Shown: positions 16,376 to 26,408, counted from the stretch's first letter. The stretch: 64,000 nucleotides of DNA from Microbulbifer sp. VAAF005 (GCF_030012985.1 NZ_CP120233.1:3839001-3903000); one strand, 5' to 3'. Numbers and translations: made by a program. The notes: a model not told the origin generated them from the sequence alone.

Positions 16376-17482
16376 CTAGGGGCGCCTAGTTGCTCCCTTG
16401 CGCTGGTTGTTACCGGGGCCCCGACGAAAATCCTCTGACGGAGTGCCCTTGTAACAGCGCGGGATAATGGGCCAGTCCTCTGTTAGAAAATAGGCATAGG
16501 TGCCCTTGGGGAATTCCGGGGTGCTTACCATTCTGCCGTTGCACTCATCCAATGTGCCGGAGCCAGCCACATAGTGGTAATCATCCACAAAGGTACCATC
16601 GTAGTAGCCTCCAGGTTCTTTACTGCCCTTGGGGCGTTTCCCGGATTTCACCTGATAACTTGAAGTCATTGCCGCAATCCCGGATTTAGGTTCCCAACCA
16701 TCGGCATAGGCGTACAGGGCATAAATGGGGAATCCATCGGCAGCCCAGCCAATCAGCGGCGAATGCCTTTCCTTAGATACCCCCAGGCGCTGTAATAAAC
16801 CGGTGGGAATTCCGTGATAGTGATAGGCACCATTGGGCTGAACATGGGCGTAGTTATCGTCTACACCCAGCTGAATCGCGCCGGATAGGGCTTCGTAGCG
16901 CCAGCGTCCGCGATTGCCCAGGTACCATTCCGCAGCACTGGGGTCGAAAGGCACTCCGTTCAGTCCGATACCAAAATTCTGCAACGGAACCGGTGTAGAT
17001 TGAGCGGCAATTTGGGGGATAGCCGGAACTCGGAAACGGTAGCGCTGCACCTCGATTTCATGGGGATTGCCGCGATTGGGGAAGGTACCAGTCTTGTGCT
17101 CGGAAATACCGTTGGCCTCAATAACGCGCCAGGGCCCTTGAATACTGATACTCACTTCACTAAAGGTGATGGGCGCCTCGGTAGCAGGGACTGTGTGCTG
17201 CAGGCCGTCGGATTGTACCACTGTATGTTTACGGGCGGCGGGGGGCCCACCAGCGGCGCCACCCCCTGTAGCGCGAGCAGCCGATTTACGCTCGGGAACA
17301 CAAGCTAGCCCGTGTGATTGGGGGAGGTTGCGGCAGCGACCAGTGACTAGTCCGCTGGGCAGCTCTATAGTGCAGCTGGCGCCACTGGATAGCTTCTTGC
17401 AAGCCTGTAGGGCGCTGTCAGGAACGTGAGCCAGTGCGAGCGGTGCAATACTGCAAAGCCCCGCAAATAACCACTTCTTCAT
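16376..17482 (-). CDS. Secreted YHYH-domain protein with N-terminal four-Cys module
   Basis: A 368-residue exported protein. After the signal peptide (ending ALA|HVP) comes a module with four Cys (QACKKL, ASCTIELPSG, GRCRNLP, LACVPE), then a Gly/Ala linker. The YHYH domain follows: FGIGLNGVPFDP, NGAYHYHGIPTG, IGWAADGFPIYA, GYYDGTFVDDYHYVAGSGTLDECNGR, TYAYFLTEDWPIIPRC. The biochemical role of YHYH proteins is unknown. The Cys module is shared with the small secreted protein encoded immediately upstream. The ATG at 17482 is preferred to an in-frame GTG two codons earlier. Confidence 0.8.
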   Translation of the reverse strand: MKKWLFAGLCSIAPLALAHVPDSALQACKKLSSGASCTIELPSGLVTGRCRNLPQSHGLACVPERKSAARATGGGAAGGPPAARKHTVVQSDGLQHTVPATEAPITFSEVSISIQGPWRVIEANGISEHKTGTFPNRGNPHEIEVQRYRFRVPAIPQIAAQSTPVPLQNFGIGLNGVPFDPSAAEWYLGNRGRWRYEALSGAIQLGVDDNYAHVQPNGAYHYHGIPTGLLQRLGVSKERHSPLIGWAADGFPIYALYAYADGWEPKSGIAAMTSSYQVKSGKRPKGSKEPGGYYDGTFVDDYHYVAGSGTLDECNGRMVSTPEFPKGTYAYFLTEDWPIIPRCYKGTPSEDFRRGPGNNQRKGATRRP

Positions 17483-17538
17483 AATCACATCTCAAGATTT
17501 ACAGTACCGCTGGCCGGCCTCGATCGATTTATTAGGAT

Positions 17539-17793
17539 TTATTGCGCTTCATCTTCCATTGGGCGAGGGCCACCTTTGCCCTTACCGCCGGCAGGTACAC
17601 AGACCAACTGCTCAACCTCTGGGGGCATACGGCAGGTGCCTTCCAGAGTGCCTCGCGGGGTCTCGACAGTGCAGGCGTCTCCTTCTGCCAGACTGCTGCA
17701 GGCATCAATCGCTTCCTGCGGCGGCTGGCGGGGCTGTGCGGACACATTAGTGGCCAGTAAAAGGGCTGCTACTGGAATAAATATTCTTTTCAT
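17539..17793 (-). CDS. Small secreted four-Cys protein, paralogue of the YHYH protein N-terminus
   Basis: An 84-residue protein with a signal peptide (MKRIFIPVAALLLATNVSAQ). The mature part, AIDACSSLAEGDACTVETPRGTLEG then CRMPP and LVCVP, matches the first module of the adjacent YHYH protein position by position: A-x2-AC-x2-L-x2-G-x2-CT-x-E-x-P-x-G-x3-G-x-CR. A Gly/Lys-rich tail follows. The start (ATG 17793, or 17796 one codon earlier) follows CAGGAG. The two genes are 56 bp apart and probably form an operon. Function unknown. Confidence 0.7.
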   Translation of the reverse strand: MKRIFIPVAALLLATNVSAQPRQPPQEAIDACSSLAEGDACTVETPRGTLEGTCRMPPEVEQLVCVPAGGKGKGGPRPMEDEAQ

Positions 17794-18131
17794 CATGATC
17801 TCCTGTCGTAGGCACTTTGGGGGAGTCCCACAAGCTGTGATTTTGCTCTTTGGGTTTTGACAATAGTTATTGGTGTCGCCCAAAACTAAAACTATAGGCT
17901 CTGGTAGTGGCGATTACCGCTCAACAGAAAGTTGGCTTCTCGGTACCGCCCTGGGACTTCAATCGAAAATAGTTGAGGAATGAGTAAGTAATGTGGACAG
18001 CTTGTAAAGAAGTGTGGTGCAGGGGAGATGGAACTATGACCTTCTAGTCCGGGTACCGGCCAATTCCATGAAGAAAAGCTAGTATGGTCGGCGTAATTGG
18101 AGGGCTAGAAGGTAAGGCCTTAGATAAGACC
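17794..18131. other. Intergenic stretch between small Cys protein and AraC terminator
   Basis: Holds the presumed promoter of the leftward four-Cys/YHYH genes. No further gene or element was recognised. Confidence 0.4.
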
Positions 18132-18168
18132 ATCGGGACACATACCTAGAGTAGGTTTGTGTCCCGAT
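18132..18168 (-). terminator. Long hairpin downstream of the AraC-type gene
   Basis: ATCGGGACACA (18132-18142) and TGTGTCCCGAT (18158-18168) pair perfectly, with ACCTA/TAGGT extending the stem inside. It lies 17 nt past the leftward AraC stop. Confidence 0.7.
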
Positions 18169-18184
18169 TTATTACTTGTGAGGT

Positions 18185-19243
18185 TTAACTCTCAGCTTCC
18201 AGTGCGGCTTTTGCTGCGGCTTCACTTAGCAGCTTACGCCGGACTTTCATCGGGGTAATACCAAACCAGCGATCGCAAGCCCGGTTGAATGAGCTTTGCT
18301 CTCGGTATCCCAGCATGTTGGAAATCTGAGCCATCGGTGGCAACTTCCGACTGAGATAATGTTCCGCGCGTTCTCGGCGAATTCGATCCAGAATATCCTC
18401 AAACACCAATTCTTGGTCTCGCAACCTGCGCTGTAGAGTGCGCTTGTGCATACCTAGCTGGTTGGCAACTTCTTGCAGACTGCAACGCTTCAGAGGCATC
18501 AGACAGTAGATCAGCTGCTCTACCTGATGAATCAAATTTGATTCGCCTTCGCTCAGTACTTTATCGATATAGGATTTCAGTAGGGGTCTTAATACCGGGT
18601 TGCACTTCTCTGTAGGTTGGGCCAGCTGGCCGCTATTGAGAATTAAGGTATCGCTATTTTTCGAAAAAAGTACTTCCGTGCCAAAAAAGTTTTCGTATTG
18701 GTCGTGTAGCGGACGCTTGGATTTTAAGTGAACTGCCTCCAGGTTGAATTTTTCCCCACAGAGTATTTGTAGGGCGACAACGGACACCCCGAGTAAAAAT
18801 TCCCTGAATAGTTCTAGCGGCAATGAAGAGTCCGAGGGTATATAACTTTCCAGGTCATTTAAGCAATGAAAAGTTATATATGTTTGCAGCCCCTTAACCT
18901 CCAATTCAACTCGGAGGTTATAAGGGGGAGCAGCAAATTGTTTTACGGCAGCATTGAGGAACTCCCCCAGGGTAAGCGACTGCAATACTGCTGCCCCCAG
19001 AGAGCTCAGGGCTGCAGCCCCCTGGTTTTTTGCTAGTCTCAGCCCAAAGTCTGCACAGTTGAGTTGCCGCGAAGCCTTTTCTACAAGGTCTGTCACTTTA
19101 CTCAAAGGGAGGTACCCCTCGAGTTTTTCAACTTGCTCGGGGTTTATACCGGCGCTATTAAGCAGAGTTTCCGGACAGCCGTTTAGCTGGGATACTTGGT
19201 CATAAAAGCCGGTTAACAGCTTAGCTCTTATTTGTTGGGTCAA
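18185..19243 (-). CDS. AraC family transcriptional regulator (OruR/Arac-binding-like)
   Basis: A 352-residue regulator. The N-terminal two-thirds is the arabinose-binding-like domain found in OruR/ArgR-type AraC proteins (LSLGAAVLQSLTLGEFLNAAVKQF-like region). The C-terminal 100 residues hold both helix-turn-helix units: LQEVANQLGMHKRTLQRRLRDQ and MAQISNMLGYREQSSFNRACDRWFGITPMKVR. It begins with TTG at 19243, preceded by GGAAGAAA. No neighbouring target is obvious; the AbgT transporter gene lies in the same direction 0.7 kb upstream. Confidence 0.85.
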   Translation of the reverse strand: MTQQIRAKLLTGFYDQVSQLNGCPETLLNSAGINPEQVEKLEGYLPLSKVTDLVEKASRQLNCADFGLRLAKNQGAAALSSLGAAVLQSLTLGEFLNAAVKQFAAPPYNLRVELEVKGLQTYITFHCLNDLESYIPSDSSLPLELFREFLLGVSVVALQILCGEKFNLEAVHLKSKRPLHDQYENFFGTEVLFSKNSDTLILNSGQLAQPTEKCNPVLRPLLKSYIDKVLSEGESNLIHQVEQLIYCLMPLKRCSLQEVANQLGMHKRTLQRRLRDQELVFEDILDRIRRERAEHYLSRKLPPMAQISNMLGYREQSSFNRACDRWFGITPMKVRRKLLSEAAAKAALEAES

Positions 19244-19930
19244 TTTCTTCCAAATCCTTCCAAGAACCCAGCCTGATTTAATTATTAGGCGTGCCGGGTC
19301 GCAACTTCAATTTGAGCGGAAATCTTCAACTGATAGGGGCACCCGATAATTTTGGGAGTCTGCAATTAAATCAGAATCCAGAATTATGCTTTCCTGGGCT
19401 TTGTCTGACAGGTTTATGAAACCGTCATATTGGCGAATGCCTGTTTTATTTCGATTTCCTGATATGTAATGTGTGCGATGAATAATTGTTACTGCACTAA
19501 CTACCACAAAGTGCACACGGCTCATCCTGAGAGAGTAATATTTGAGATTAAAACAGGGCAGGCGAAACTGGCGCAATCCGCCTATCAGTCTCCGCTAAGT
19601 ATTATTTCAAGGTCTATATTACTTGTTTTTTTCCGGATTCGAAGGGCTTCTGGATTTTACCCATAAACAAACTGTCACCTAATGAAAAAAATACCATTTA
19701 AACCTGATATATTGAAACTTTATTCCTTTATGACAGCAATAAAATCTTTTTGTTTTATGGTGACTTCATATCCGGGAATAATAATTTTTTCATACTTTAT
19801 CCACTTTTTTTACTGCTCGCTAAAGCTAGCTTGAATGACTGGTGATTTCAGGAACGCTTTAACACTTTTAGGGTAGTTACAGCCGGATATAAATGACTCG
19901 GTCAAAAGAGTAGTCATTCTGCACAGACAA
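19244..19930. other. Intergenic stretch between AraC and AbgT genes
   Basis: Small open frames on both strands (for example 19307-19576 minus, 89 codons) lack ribosome sites and family resemblance. The stretch is taken as promoter region plus possible relic sequence. Confidence 0.35.
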
Positions 19931-19952
19931 AAAAGCCCGCAAAAGCGGGCTT
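19931..19952 (-). terminator. Terminator of the AbgT gene
   Basis: On the minus strand AAGCCCGC-TTTT-GCGGGCTT is followed by a T-run, 25 nt after the AbgT stop. Confidence 0.85.
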
Positions 19953-19976
19953 GTGGATCACTGTTTGGAGAGAAGC

Positions 19977-21578
19977 TTAGCCACCGTAGTAGGTAGCGGC
20001 ACCTGGGCCTACCGGCAGTCCCAAGGCAAATACCCAGATAAAGAACAGCGCTGTCCAACCGATGAAGAAGAAGATGGAGTAGGGGATCATAGTTGCGATC
20101 AAAGTACCCATCCCTAGATCTTTCTTATAGCGTGCGGCAAATGTAATGATTAGACCGAAGTAACTCATCATCGGCGTGATTACGTTAGTCACAGAGTCAC
20201 CGATACGGTAGGCAGCCTGGATCACTTCCGGAGCGTAACCGAGCAACATCAGCATTGGCACAAATATGGGGGCTGTCACTGCCCACTGAGCTGAGGCACT
20301 GCCTAGCATCAGGTTCACAAAGCCACACATCATGATAAAGAACAGGAATAGCAGTGGCCCAGTAAGACCGATGCTCTGCAGCGTATCTGCGCCCAGGACG
20401 GCGAAGATAGTACCCAAATTGGTGATTTTAAAGAAGGCAACAAATTGTGCAGCAAAGAATACCAGCACAATGTACATACCCATGCTGTTCATACTCTTGG
20501 CCATGGCATCAATGACATCTCGGTCATTTTTCATTGTGCCAACAACTTTGCCGTATACAAAACCAGGAATTGCAAAAAATACCAGAATCAATGAGACGAT
20601 CCCTTTAAGGAAGGGAGAGCCGGCGACCAGGCCTGTCTCAGGGTTACGTAAAACACCCCACTCAGGTACTACTGTCAAGGCAAGCACAGCAGATACACCT
20701 AAAACTGCCAAGCCCGCGTACTTGAGGCCGCGTTTCTCAGCGTCGGTCAGAGTGCCGACCTTGTCTTGAGTCAGGTCGACAGATGCTTCGCTGGGATCAT
20801 ATTTCCCCAACTTTGGCTCAACGATCTTCATGGTCACCCAGCTGCCAACAGCGGTAATCAGGAAGGTGCTGACAATCATAAAGAACCAGTTTACTTCCGG
20901 GCCCACTGAATAGTTCGGGTCGATCATATGGGCCGCAGATTCAGTGATTCCAGACAACAAAGGGTCCACAGTTCCTAACAGTAAGTTGGCACTATAGCCT
21001 CCAGAGACACCGGCAAATGCAGCGGCCAAGCCAGCGATGGGGTGTCGACCGAGGGAGTGAAAGATCATCGCGGCGAGGGGAATTAGCACCACATAGCCCA
21101 GCTCTGAGGCTGTGTTGGAAATGATGCCGGCAAAAACCACAATAACCGTAACGGTGCGCTTAGAAGCCTGGAGTACCAAGCCACGCACAGCGGCACTTAG
21201 CAGGCCCGAGTGCTCGGCAATCGCGACTCCCAAAAGAGCTACCAAAACTGTGCCCAAGGGCGCAAATCCGGTGAAATTCTTTACCAGGCTGGTAACGATC
21301 ATCCTGAGCCCATCACCGCTCATGAGATTAAAGACTTCAATAACGCCATCTGGCGCGCGGCCAGCGGCGCCAACTGGGCGAGGATCAGGGACAGATAGGC
21401 CAAAGTAAGAGGCGACACCGCTAATGACTATCACACCAACGGCAAATAGTGCGAATAGTGTTATTGGATGGGGAAGAAGGTTGCCGAGCCATTCCACGGC
21501 GTCTAAGAAGCGGATAAAGGCGGTCTTGCGCCCAGGTGGGCTGTCCTGCCGATCACTCGGGGAGGTTGTTGTGGTCAT
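19977..21578 (-). CDS. AbgT family transporter
   Basis: A 533-residue inner-membrane protein of the AbgT family (p-aminobenzoyl-glutamate importer AbgT, sulfonamide exporter MtrF). Typical features are the N-terminal WLGNLLPHPITLFALF, the first hairpin region ISNTASELGYVVLIPLAAMIFHSLGRHPIAGLAAAFAGVSGGYSANLL, and the second-repeat motif AQWAVTAPIFVPMLMLLGYAPEVIQAAYRIGDSVTN. About 12 membrane segments are visible. Substrate cannot be told from sequence alone. Start at 21578 has GAGGACA at correct spacing; terminator follows. Confidence 0.9.
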   Translation of the reverse strand: MTTTTSPSDRQDSPPGRKTAFIRFLDAVEWLGNLLPHPITLFALFAVGVIVISGVASYFGLSVPDPRPVGAAGRAPDGVIEVFNLMSGDGLRMIVTSLVKNFTGFAPLGTVLVALLGVAIAEHSGLLSAAVRGLVLQASKRTVTVIVVFAGIISNTASELGYVVLIPLAAMIFHSLGRHPIAGLAAAFAGVSGGYSANLLLGTVDPLLSGITESAAHMIDPNYSVGPEVNWFFMIVSTFLITAVGSWVTMKIVEPKLGKYDPSEASVDLTQDKVGTLTDAEKRGLKYAGLAVLGVSAVLALTVVPEWGVLRNPETGLVAGSPFLKGIVSLILVFFAIPGFVYGKVVGTMKNDRDVIDAMAKSMNSMGMYIVLVFFAAQFVAFFKITNLGTIFAVLGADTLQSIGLTGPLLFLFFIMMCGFVNLMLGSASAQWAVTAPIFVPMLMLLGYAPEVIQAAYRIGDSVTNVITPMMSYFGLIITFAARYKKDLGMGTLIATMIPYSIFFFIGWTALFFIWVFALGLPVGPGAATYYGG

Positions 21579-21894
21579 TGTTTGTCCTCAATCGTAACTG
21601 CAAGCGGCCCTAATTGCCTCTGGGCCGCCCTGTAGCCGAAGGGTTGGCTGAAAAATGTGCTAAAGCCGAGATCATACACAAAACTACTTCAGCTAAGAAT
21701 GCCTTGGAAGAAATGTTGCTCCTAGATGTCAGGGTTAAACGCTATAGAGAAGCCTAGATAGAATAGAGATCTATGATGGGTGGTGTGCTGGCGGTAGTGT
21801 ATGGCCTCGAGTGTCAAATACCCTAGATGACGCTCTCTGATGCATAGGTATGCCATAATCTCAACACCAAGCAGTCAATTCAGCGGTGAAAATA
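21579..21894. other. Divergent promoter region, AbgT / amidotransferase
   Basis: Intergenic region between divergent genes; no operator-like repeat or other element was recognised. Confidence 0.4.
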
Positions 21895-22595
21895 ATGAAG
21901 ATTGGAATATTAAAGACCGATGATGTGCGCAAAGAGCTCGTCGACGAATTTGGGGAGTACCCGGAGATGTTTGTCAACTTGCTGCACGACCAGGACTCCG
22001 GGCTGGAGTTTATCACCTTTGAAGTCCAACACGGTCAGTATCCAGAGCAGATAGATGAAGTAGACGCATACCTTATTACAGGTAGCAAGACCGGCGTCTA
22101 TGACGATAAGCCATGGATTGCCCCTTTAATGGAATTCGTTCGCAAATTACATGAGAAGCAAAAGCCGACTATTGGCATTTGCTTTGGTCATCAGATAATA
22201 GCTCAGGCTCTGGGAGGTCGGGCGCGTAAATCGGATAAAGGATGGGGGTTGGGGGTACACACTTATGAGATGCAAGAGACGCCAAGCTGGATGTCTGAGC
22301 CAACGCTTAATTTCAGCCTTTTAGTAACACATCAGGATCAGGTGGATCAGCTGCCCCCGGGGGGCGAGTATTGGCATCCAGTGAGTTCTGTCCTATGGCA
22401 ATGGTGCAAGTGGACGACCATATGCTCAGTTTCCAGGCGCACCCGGAATTTACCAAGATTTATTCAAATAGCTTGATGGAGCTCCGCCGAGAGGCGTTTG
22501 GTGAAGCTGTTGTTGATAAAGGACAGGAGTCGCTGAAGAACGATATCCATGAGAATACGGTTGCCAAGTGGATGTTGGAGTTTTTACGCAAGTAA
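21895..22595 (+). pseudogene. Class I glutamine amidotransferase-like protein, frameshifted
   Basis: The first frame has the YLITGSKTGVYDDKPWI region and the nucleophile motif GICFGHQIIAQALGG. It then runs out of frame near LPPGGE. The second frame resumes as LASSEFCPMAMVQVDDHMLSFQAHPEFTKIYS, holding the catalytic His and Glu (HPEF). The whole is a about 233-residue GATase1 protein of the GMP-synthase-like stand-alone group, often acting in glutamine or gamma-glutamyl metabolism. One more G in the G6 run (22359-22364) joins the frames with no missing residues. The ATG at 21895 is preferred to a GTG three codons earlier. An assembly indel is as likely as a real pseudogene. Confidence 0.75.
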
Positions 22596-22600
22596 ATTCC

Positions 22601-22632
22601 TGTAAGGAAGTGAATGGCCTCACTTCCTTACA
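22601..22632 (+). terminator. Terminator after the amidotransferase gene
   Basis: TGTAAGGAAGTGA and TCACTTCCTTACA form a perfect 13-bp stem with a 6-nt loop, 6 nt past the stop. Confidence 0.7.
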
Positions 22633-23248
22633 ATTCACCCATTCCTGACTTTACTTATCCTGACTCACTCTATTTCTTGAAATTGAGAATATATTCTGGC
22701 TTACCCTGCATTTTTTGTATGTTAATTATTATTCTGAATGGCGTAGTAAATTAGTGTGACAAAAAGCAATTATAATTTAGATATGCTTGAGCATAGATTG
22801 TAATTTATTTTATTTGGCTCTAACTGTCTTCTGTTGAAGTTGCCTTCGCATTTTGACAGGGATCTGAACGTGGAACAAATTTGTTAGTTCGGCTTTAAAT
22901 AGTTTCTATTTGCTAATTGTGTCCGGTTTTGGCGGTATTTCTGTCTTTTTTATTTGATGTATATTAAAGAGCGGTAGAAAATATTTTTATTGGTTGTTTT
23001 AAAAAAGGATGATTGCTTAATATGTGGGGTGCCAAGAGGGGCTAATTTAAGTAATTGAAATGATTGTCCCAATTTTAACTTTTCTAGATCTGTCAATATT
23101 GAAGGTTGGATAATTTTTTGAAGCGCTTTTTCATACTTTTTTATAGTTGTTTGGTGGAATAAATAACTTGATGGGGGTGAGTAGGCAATAGAAGGTTGGT
23201 TTAATTAACATAATTAATAAACATTTTAATAATCAAAAGGATGGGTTT
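22633..23248. other. AT-rich leader/promoter region of the TonB receptor gene
   Basis: No gene is visible. The palindromic element TGAAGCGCTTTTTCA at 23119-23133 resembles LacI-family operators (core AAGCGCTT). Confidence 0.4.
23119..23133 (+). promoter_or_regulatory. Candidate LacI-type operator
   Basis: TGAAGCGCTTTTTCA is an imperfect dyad around the AGCGCT core common to LacI/GalR-family sites, about 120 bp upstream of the TonB receptor start. No LacI gene is in the window. Confidence 0.3.
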
Positions 23249-26200
23249 ATGAATCTGTTTAAAAGGACACTTTTAGCGACGTCGATAGGGTTGTCGTTTG
23301 TTGGTAGCCAAGTGTATGCGACAGGTAATTCAAGTTCCAACATCGTTGGGGTTATCGAAGCTTCTGAGCAAAAAGCGGAAGAAGAGTACATCGTCACTGT
23401 TAATAATTTGAGTACGGGCCTGACGCGATCGATTGAGACATTGCCGGGAGAGAACTTCAGATTTACCAAGCTGCCTATTGGCATGTATCAAGTCGTGGTC
23501 ACGCAAGACGGGGAGCAAGTCGGTGAGCGCACAGTAAGGGTCGCTCTTGGAGCAAATGCCAGTGCCAATTTTGACATTGATAATGTCACTTACGAAGAGG
23601 TTGTTGTAGAAGGCCGGCTTCTGACCTCTGTTGACACCTATACGATGGATTCTGGCTTGGTGATGGGAGAGGCTGAGCTTGATGCGATGCCAATCGCAAG
23701 AAACCTGACAGCAGTGTCATTGTTGGCGCCAGGAGTTATTGCCGGGGATACAGGCTTTGGTACTGGTAATGGTTTTGGTGCCGCTTCTTTCGGTGGCGCA
23801 TCAATTGCGGAAAACTCCTGCTACATCAATGGGCTTGAAGTCACAAATACCCGGCAAGGGATAGGCTGTAGTTCTGTTCCTTTTGAATTCTACCAAGAGT
23901 TTCAGGTGAAGACCGGCGGTTATTCAGCAGAATTTGGTCGCACAACTGGCGGTGTTGTTAATGCAGTTACTAAAAGTGGTGGGAATACCTGGGAGTTCGG
24001 CAGTACGGTCTATTGGGATCCAGATTTCTTCCGCTCAGAAGGGTCTGTTTCGAGGGGCAATGGTGGAACTGGAGATGTTTTCCGCAATGAATCCCAAAAT
24101 GAATATGATGAAATCTCTTACACATTTTCTGCTTCGGGTCCAATTGTTCAGGATAAGCTTTTTTTCTATGGCTTGATAAACCCTAGGGATAAAACTGATA
24201 AGTTTGCTTATCGATCTGGGTTCGACCAGGGAAATCCAGATACTCAGTTTCGTACTCGCGAATCATCTGGTACTGACAATCTATTTTGGGGGGCCAAAAT
24301 AGATTGGGATATTACTGATAGTCATAGGTTGAGTTATTTCGGTTTTTCCGATCGGAATGAAACGGAGGAGCTCATCTTTGAGTTTGATGCGAATACCGGG
24401 TCAATTGGGCCAAATATTGGCGCTGCAGCGGGGGTTGTTACGGGTAATACCCGAATAAGGGGATCTGAAGCTCATTCCTTTAATTATACCGGATATATAA
24501 CCGACGATTTAAGTATATCCGCTATGGCTGGCCAAATTGAAACTGAGTATACCACTGAGCCCTTAGCTCTAGAATGTCCAGCAATTGCAGATGAAGCTGG
24601 GCTTGGGGTGAGCACCTGTGGTGGTGGAACTATTGGGTCAAATTTCGATGAAAATACTCAATATCGTTTTGATATCAATTACTCACTGGGGGATCATAGC
24701 CTTAAAGCGGGAGTTGATATTCAGGAGCGTTCATCAACTCGTACTACAGCTCCAGTTGCTGGTCATAGTTGGACTTATGAAACTATTGGCATTGGCGGTA
24801 GTGTACAGGGTGATCAGGGAGCTTTATTTACAAATGAAACTGGAGAACCGCTGCAAGTCGTTAGCGATAGAATCTTCGAAGGTGGAGGCGGTTTTAGTTC
24901 AGATTTAACTGCTTTCTATATTGAAGATCAGTGGCAGATAATGGATGACTTGATGATAAGTATCGGTCTTCGGAAGGATATTTATGAGGGAGATGGTACT
25001 ACTGGGAAACAGCTGTTCGAGTTCGATACGGATATTGCCCCTCGATTAGGATTTTCCTGGGACCCCTTTGGTGATGGCGAGACAAAGGTTTACGGTACTT
25101 GGGGACGGTATTATCTACCTATTGCGAATAATACTATCTATAGAGCCGCATCCGGCGTTAGCGATGTAACAACCTATTATACTTATACTGGCATTGATCC
25201 TGTAACTAATGCGCCTACAGGAATTACGCCTATAAATGGTGATGTTGCGTCTTCCTCCTATGTAAGTTCTGTGCCTGTAATTCCAGAGAAGGACATATTC
25301 CAGGCCCAAGAAGCTGAGCCATTTGCCCGAGACGAGTATATTTTGGGCTTTGAAACAGCGGTTAACGATGAACTAAGTGTAGGAGTTCGAGGGGTTTATC
25401 GTGAAGTTGTTTCCGCTCTTGATGATTACTGTGGACGCTATGCATGGCCATACTGCGTTATGGTAAATCCGGGTGAGTCGATGTCCTGGTATGCAGATGG
25501 GTATTACTGGGATGGCTCCGAACTTGTAGTGAAAGGGGAGTTATTTGATGGCTCGCCAGATCCAGATTCCCTCAGGAAATTCTCTGCAGGAACAATCGGT
25601 CTACCTGAAGCTAAAAATATCTATCGTGCCCTTCAAGCGGATCTGACCTATAGTACAGATCAGATGACCTGGAAGTTCATTTATACTTGGTCTCGTAGCA
25701 CAGGTAATTTTGAAGGTGCAGTGAAGTCTGATATTGACCAGGCTGACGCCGGTGTTACTCAGGATTTCGACTTCCCCGCCCTTATGGATGGGGCAGAAGG
25801 ATACCAGCCTAATGATCGCAGACATGTCTTCAAATTATTTGGAAGTTATGATTTTACTGAAGACCTAACATTCGGTTTAAACGCTACTTTAGCAAGTGGG
25901 CGACCAATATCAGCATTTGGCCATAGTTACCCGAGTGACGATCCAAATATTTATGGTAGTTATGGTGATACCTTCTACCATCTGGACCCTGAAACAGGCG
26001 AATATGTGTACATCCCAAGAGGAGAAGTTGGCAGAACTCCGTGGACATTTAATGTAGATGCCTCTATGAGGTATAGATTCTCATTAAATGGAGTTGACAT
26101 GACGGCTTCTCTTGATATTTATAATGTATTTGATAATCAAGAGGCGACTAATGTTAATGAGCACTACGAGCTAAATTCTGCTGAAGTTAACGATTGGTAT

Positions 26201-26263
26201 GGCGCTGCATACGACTGGACAGCGCCAAGGTCTGCAAGAATTGGCTTAGTAGCAACCTTCTAA
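23249..26263 (+). CDS. TonB-dependent receptor, Oar-like, with carboxypeptidase-regulatory-like N-terminal domain
   Basis: A 1004-residue outer-membrane active transporter. A signal peptide (to about 24) is followed by a beta-sandwich domain of CarboxypepD_reg type (30-110), a TonB box (YEEVVVEGR, about 115-123), a plug with ECxCYxNGLEVT-like and VKTGGYSAEFGRTTGGVVNAVTKSG signatures, then a 22-strand barrel with a domain resembling Oar proteins (DKLFFYGLINPRD), ending in GLVATF with a terminal Phe. Ligand is unknown; such receptors take up complex glycans or peptides. The ATG follows AAAGGA, and a strong terminator follows the gene. Confidence 0.9.
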   Translation: MNLFKRTLLATSIGLSFVGSQVYATGNSSSNIVGVIEASEQKAEEEYIVTVNNLSTGLTRSIETLPGENFRFTKLPIGMYQVVVTQDGEQVGERTVRVALGANASANFDIDNVTYEEVVVEGRLLTSVDTYTMDSGLVMGEAELDAMPIARNLTAVSLLAPGVIAGDTGFGTGNGFGAASFGGASIAENSCYINGLEVTNTRQGIGCSSVPFEFYQEFQVKTGGYSAEFGRTTGGVVNAVTKSGGNTWEFGSTVYWDPDFFRSEGSVSRGNGGTGDVFRNESQNEYDEISYTFSASGPIVQDKLFFYGLINPRDKTDKFAYRSGFDQGNPDTQFRTRESSGTDNLFWGAKIDWDITDSHRLSYFGFSDRNETEELIFEFDANTGSIGPNIGAAAGVVTGNTRIRGSEAHSFNYTGYITDDLSISAMAGQIETEYTTEPLALECPAIADEAGLGVSTCGGGTIGSNFDENTQYRFDINYSLGDHSLKAGVDIQERSSTRTTAPVAGHSWTYETIGIGGSVQGDQGALFTNETGEPLQVVSDRIFEGGGGFSSDLTAFYIEDQWQIMDDLMISIGLRKDIYEGDGTTGKQLFEFDTDIAPRLGFSWDPFGDGETKVYGTWGRYYLPIANNTIYRAASGVSDVTTYYTYTGIDPVTNAPTGITPINGDVASSSYVSSVPVIPEKDIFQAQEAEPFARDEYILGFETAVNDELSVGVRGVYREVVSALDDYCGRYAWPYCVMVNPGESMSWYADGYYWDGSELVVKGELFDGSPDPDSLRKFSAGTIGLPEAKNIYRALQADLTYSTDQMTWKFIYTWSRSTGNFEGAVKSDIDQADAGVTQDFDFPALMDGAEGYQPNDRRHVFKLFGSYDFTEDLTFGLNATLASGRPISAFGHSYPSDDPNIYGSYGDTFYHLDPETGEYVYIPRGEVGRTPWTFNVDASMRYRFSLNGVDMTASLDIYNVFDNQEATNVNEHYELNSAEVNDWYGAAYDWTAPRSARIGLVATF

Positions 26264-26278
26264 TACGATTAGTAAATC

Positions 26279-26315
26279 CCCCTGTAGTAATGATTTGATA
26301 AGATTACTACAGGGG
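26279..26315 (+). terminator. Terminator after the TonB receptor gene
   Basis: CCCCTGTAGTAAT (26279-26291) pairs perfectly with ATTACTACAGGGG (26303-26315), followed by TTCTTGTTTT. Confidence 0.85.
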
Positions 26316-26408
26316 TTCTTGTTTTAGTTTACATTACTGATTTCTCTTAATTTTAAGCTGGCCTTTAACTGCAGTATAATGGCCCTTTTTTTATTTTTAA
26401 CTGATCAT

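Noticed and set aside
16376-17793. Tandem four-Cys modules as a metallothionein
   Set aside because: Only four Cys per module and both have signal peptides; disulfide-bonded secreted domains are more likely.
19307-19576. 89-codon minus-strand ORF between the AraC and AbgT genes
   Set aside because: No ribosome site, no resemblance; overlaps an opposing spurious ORF.
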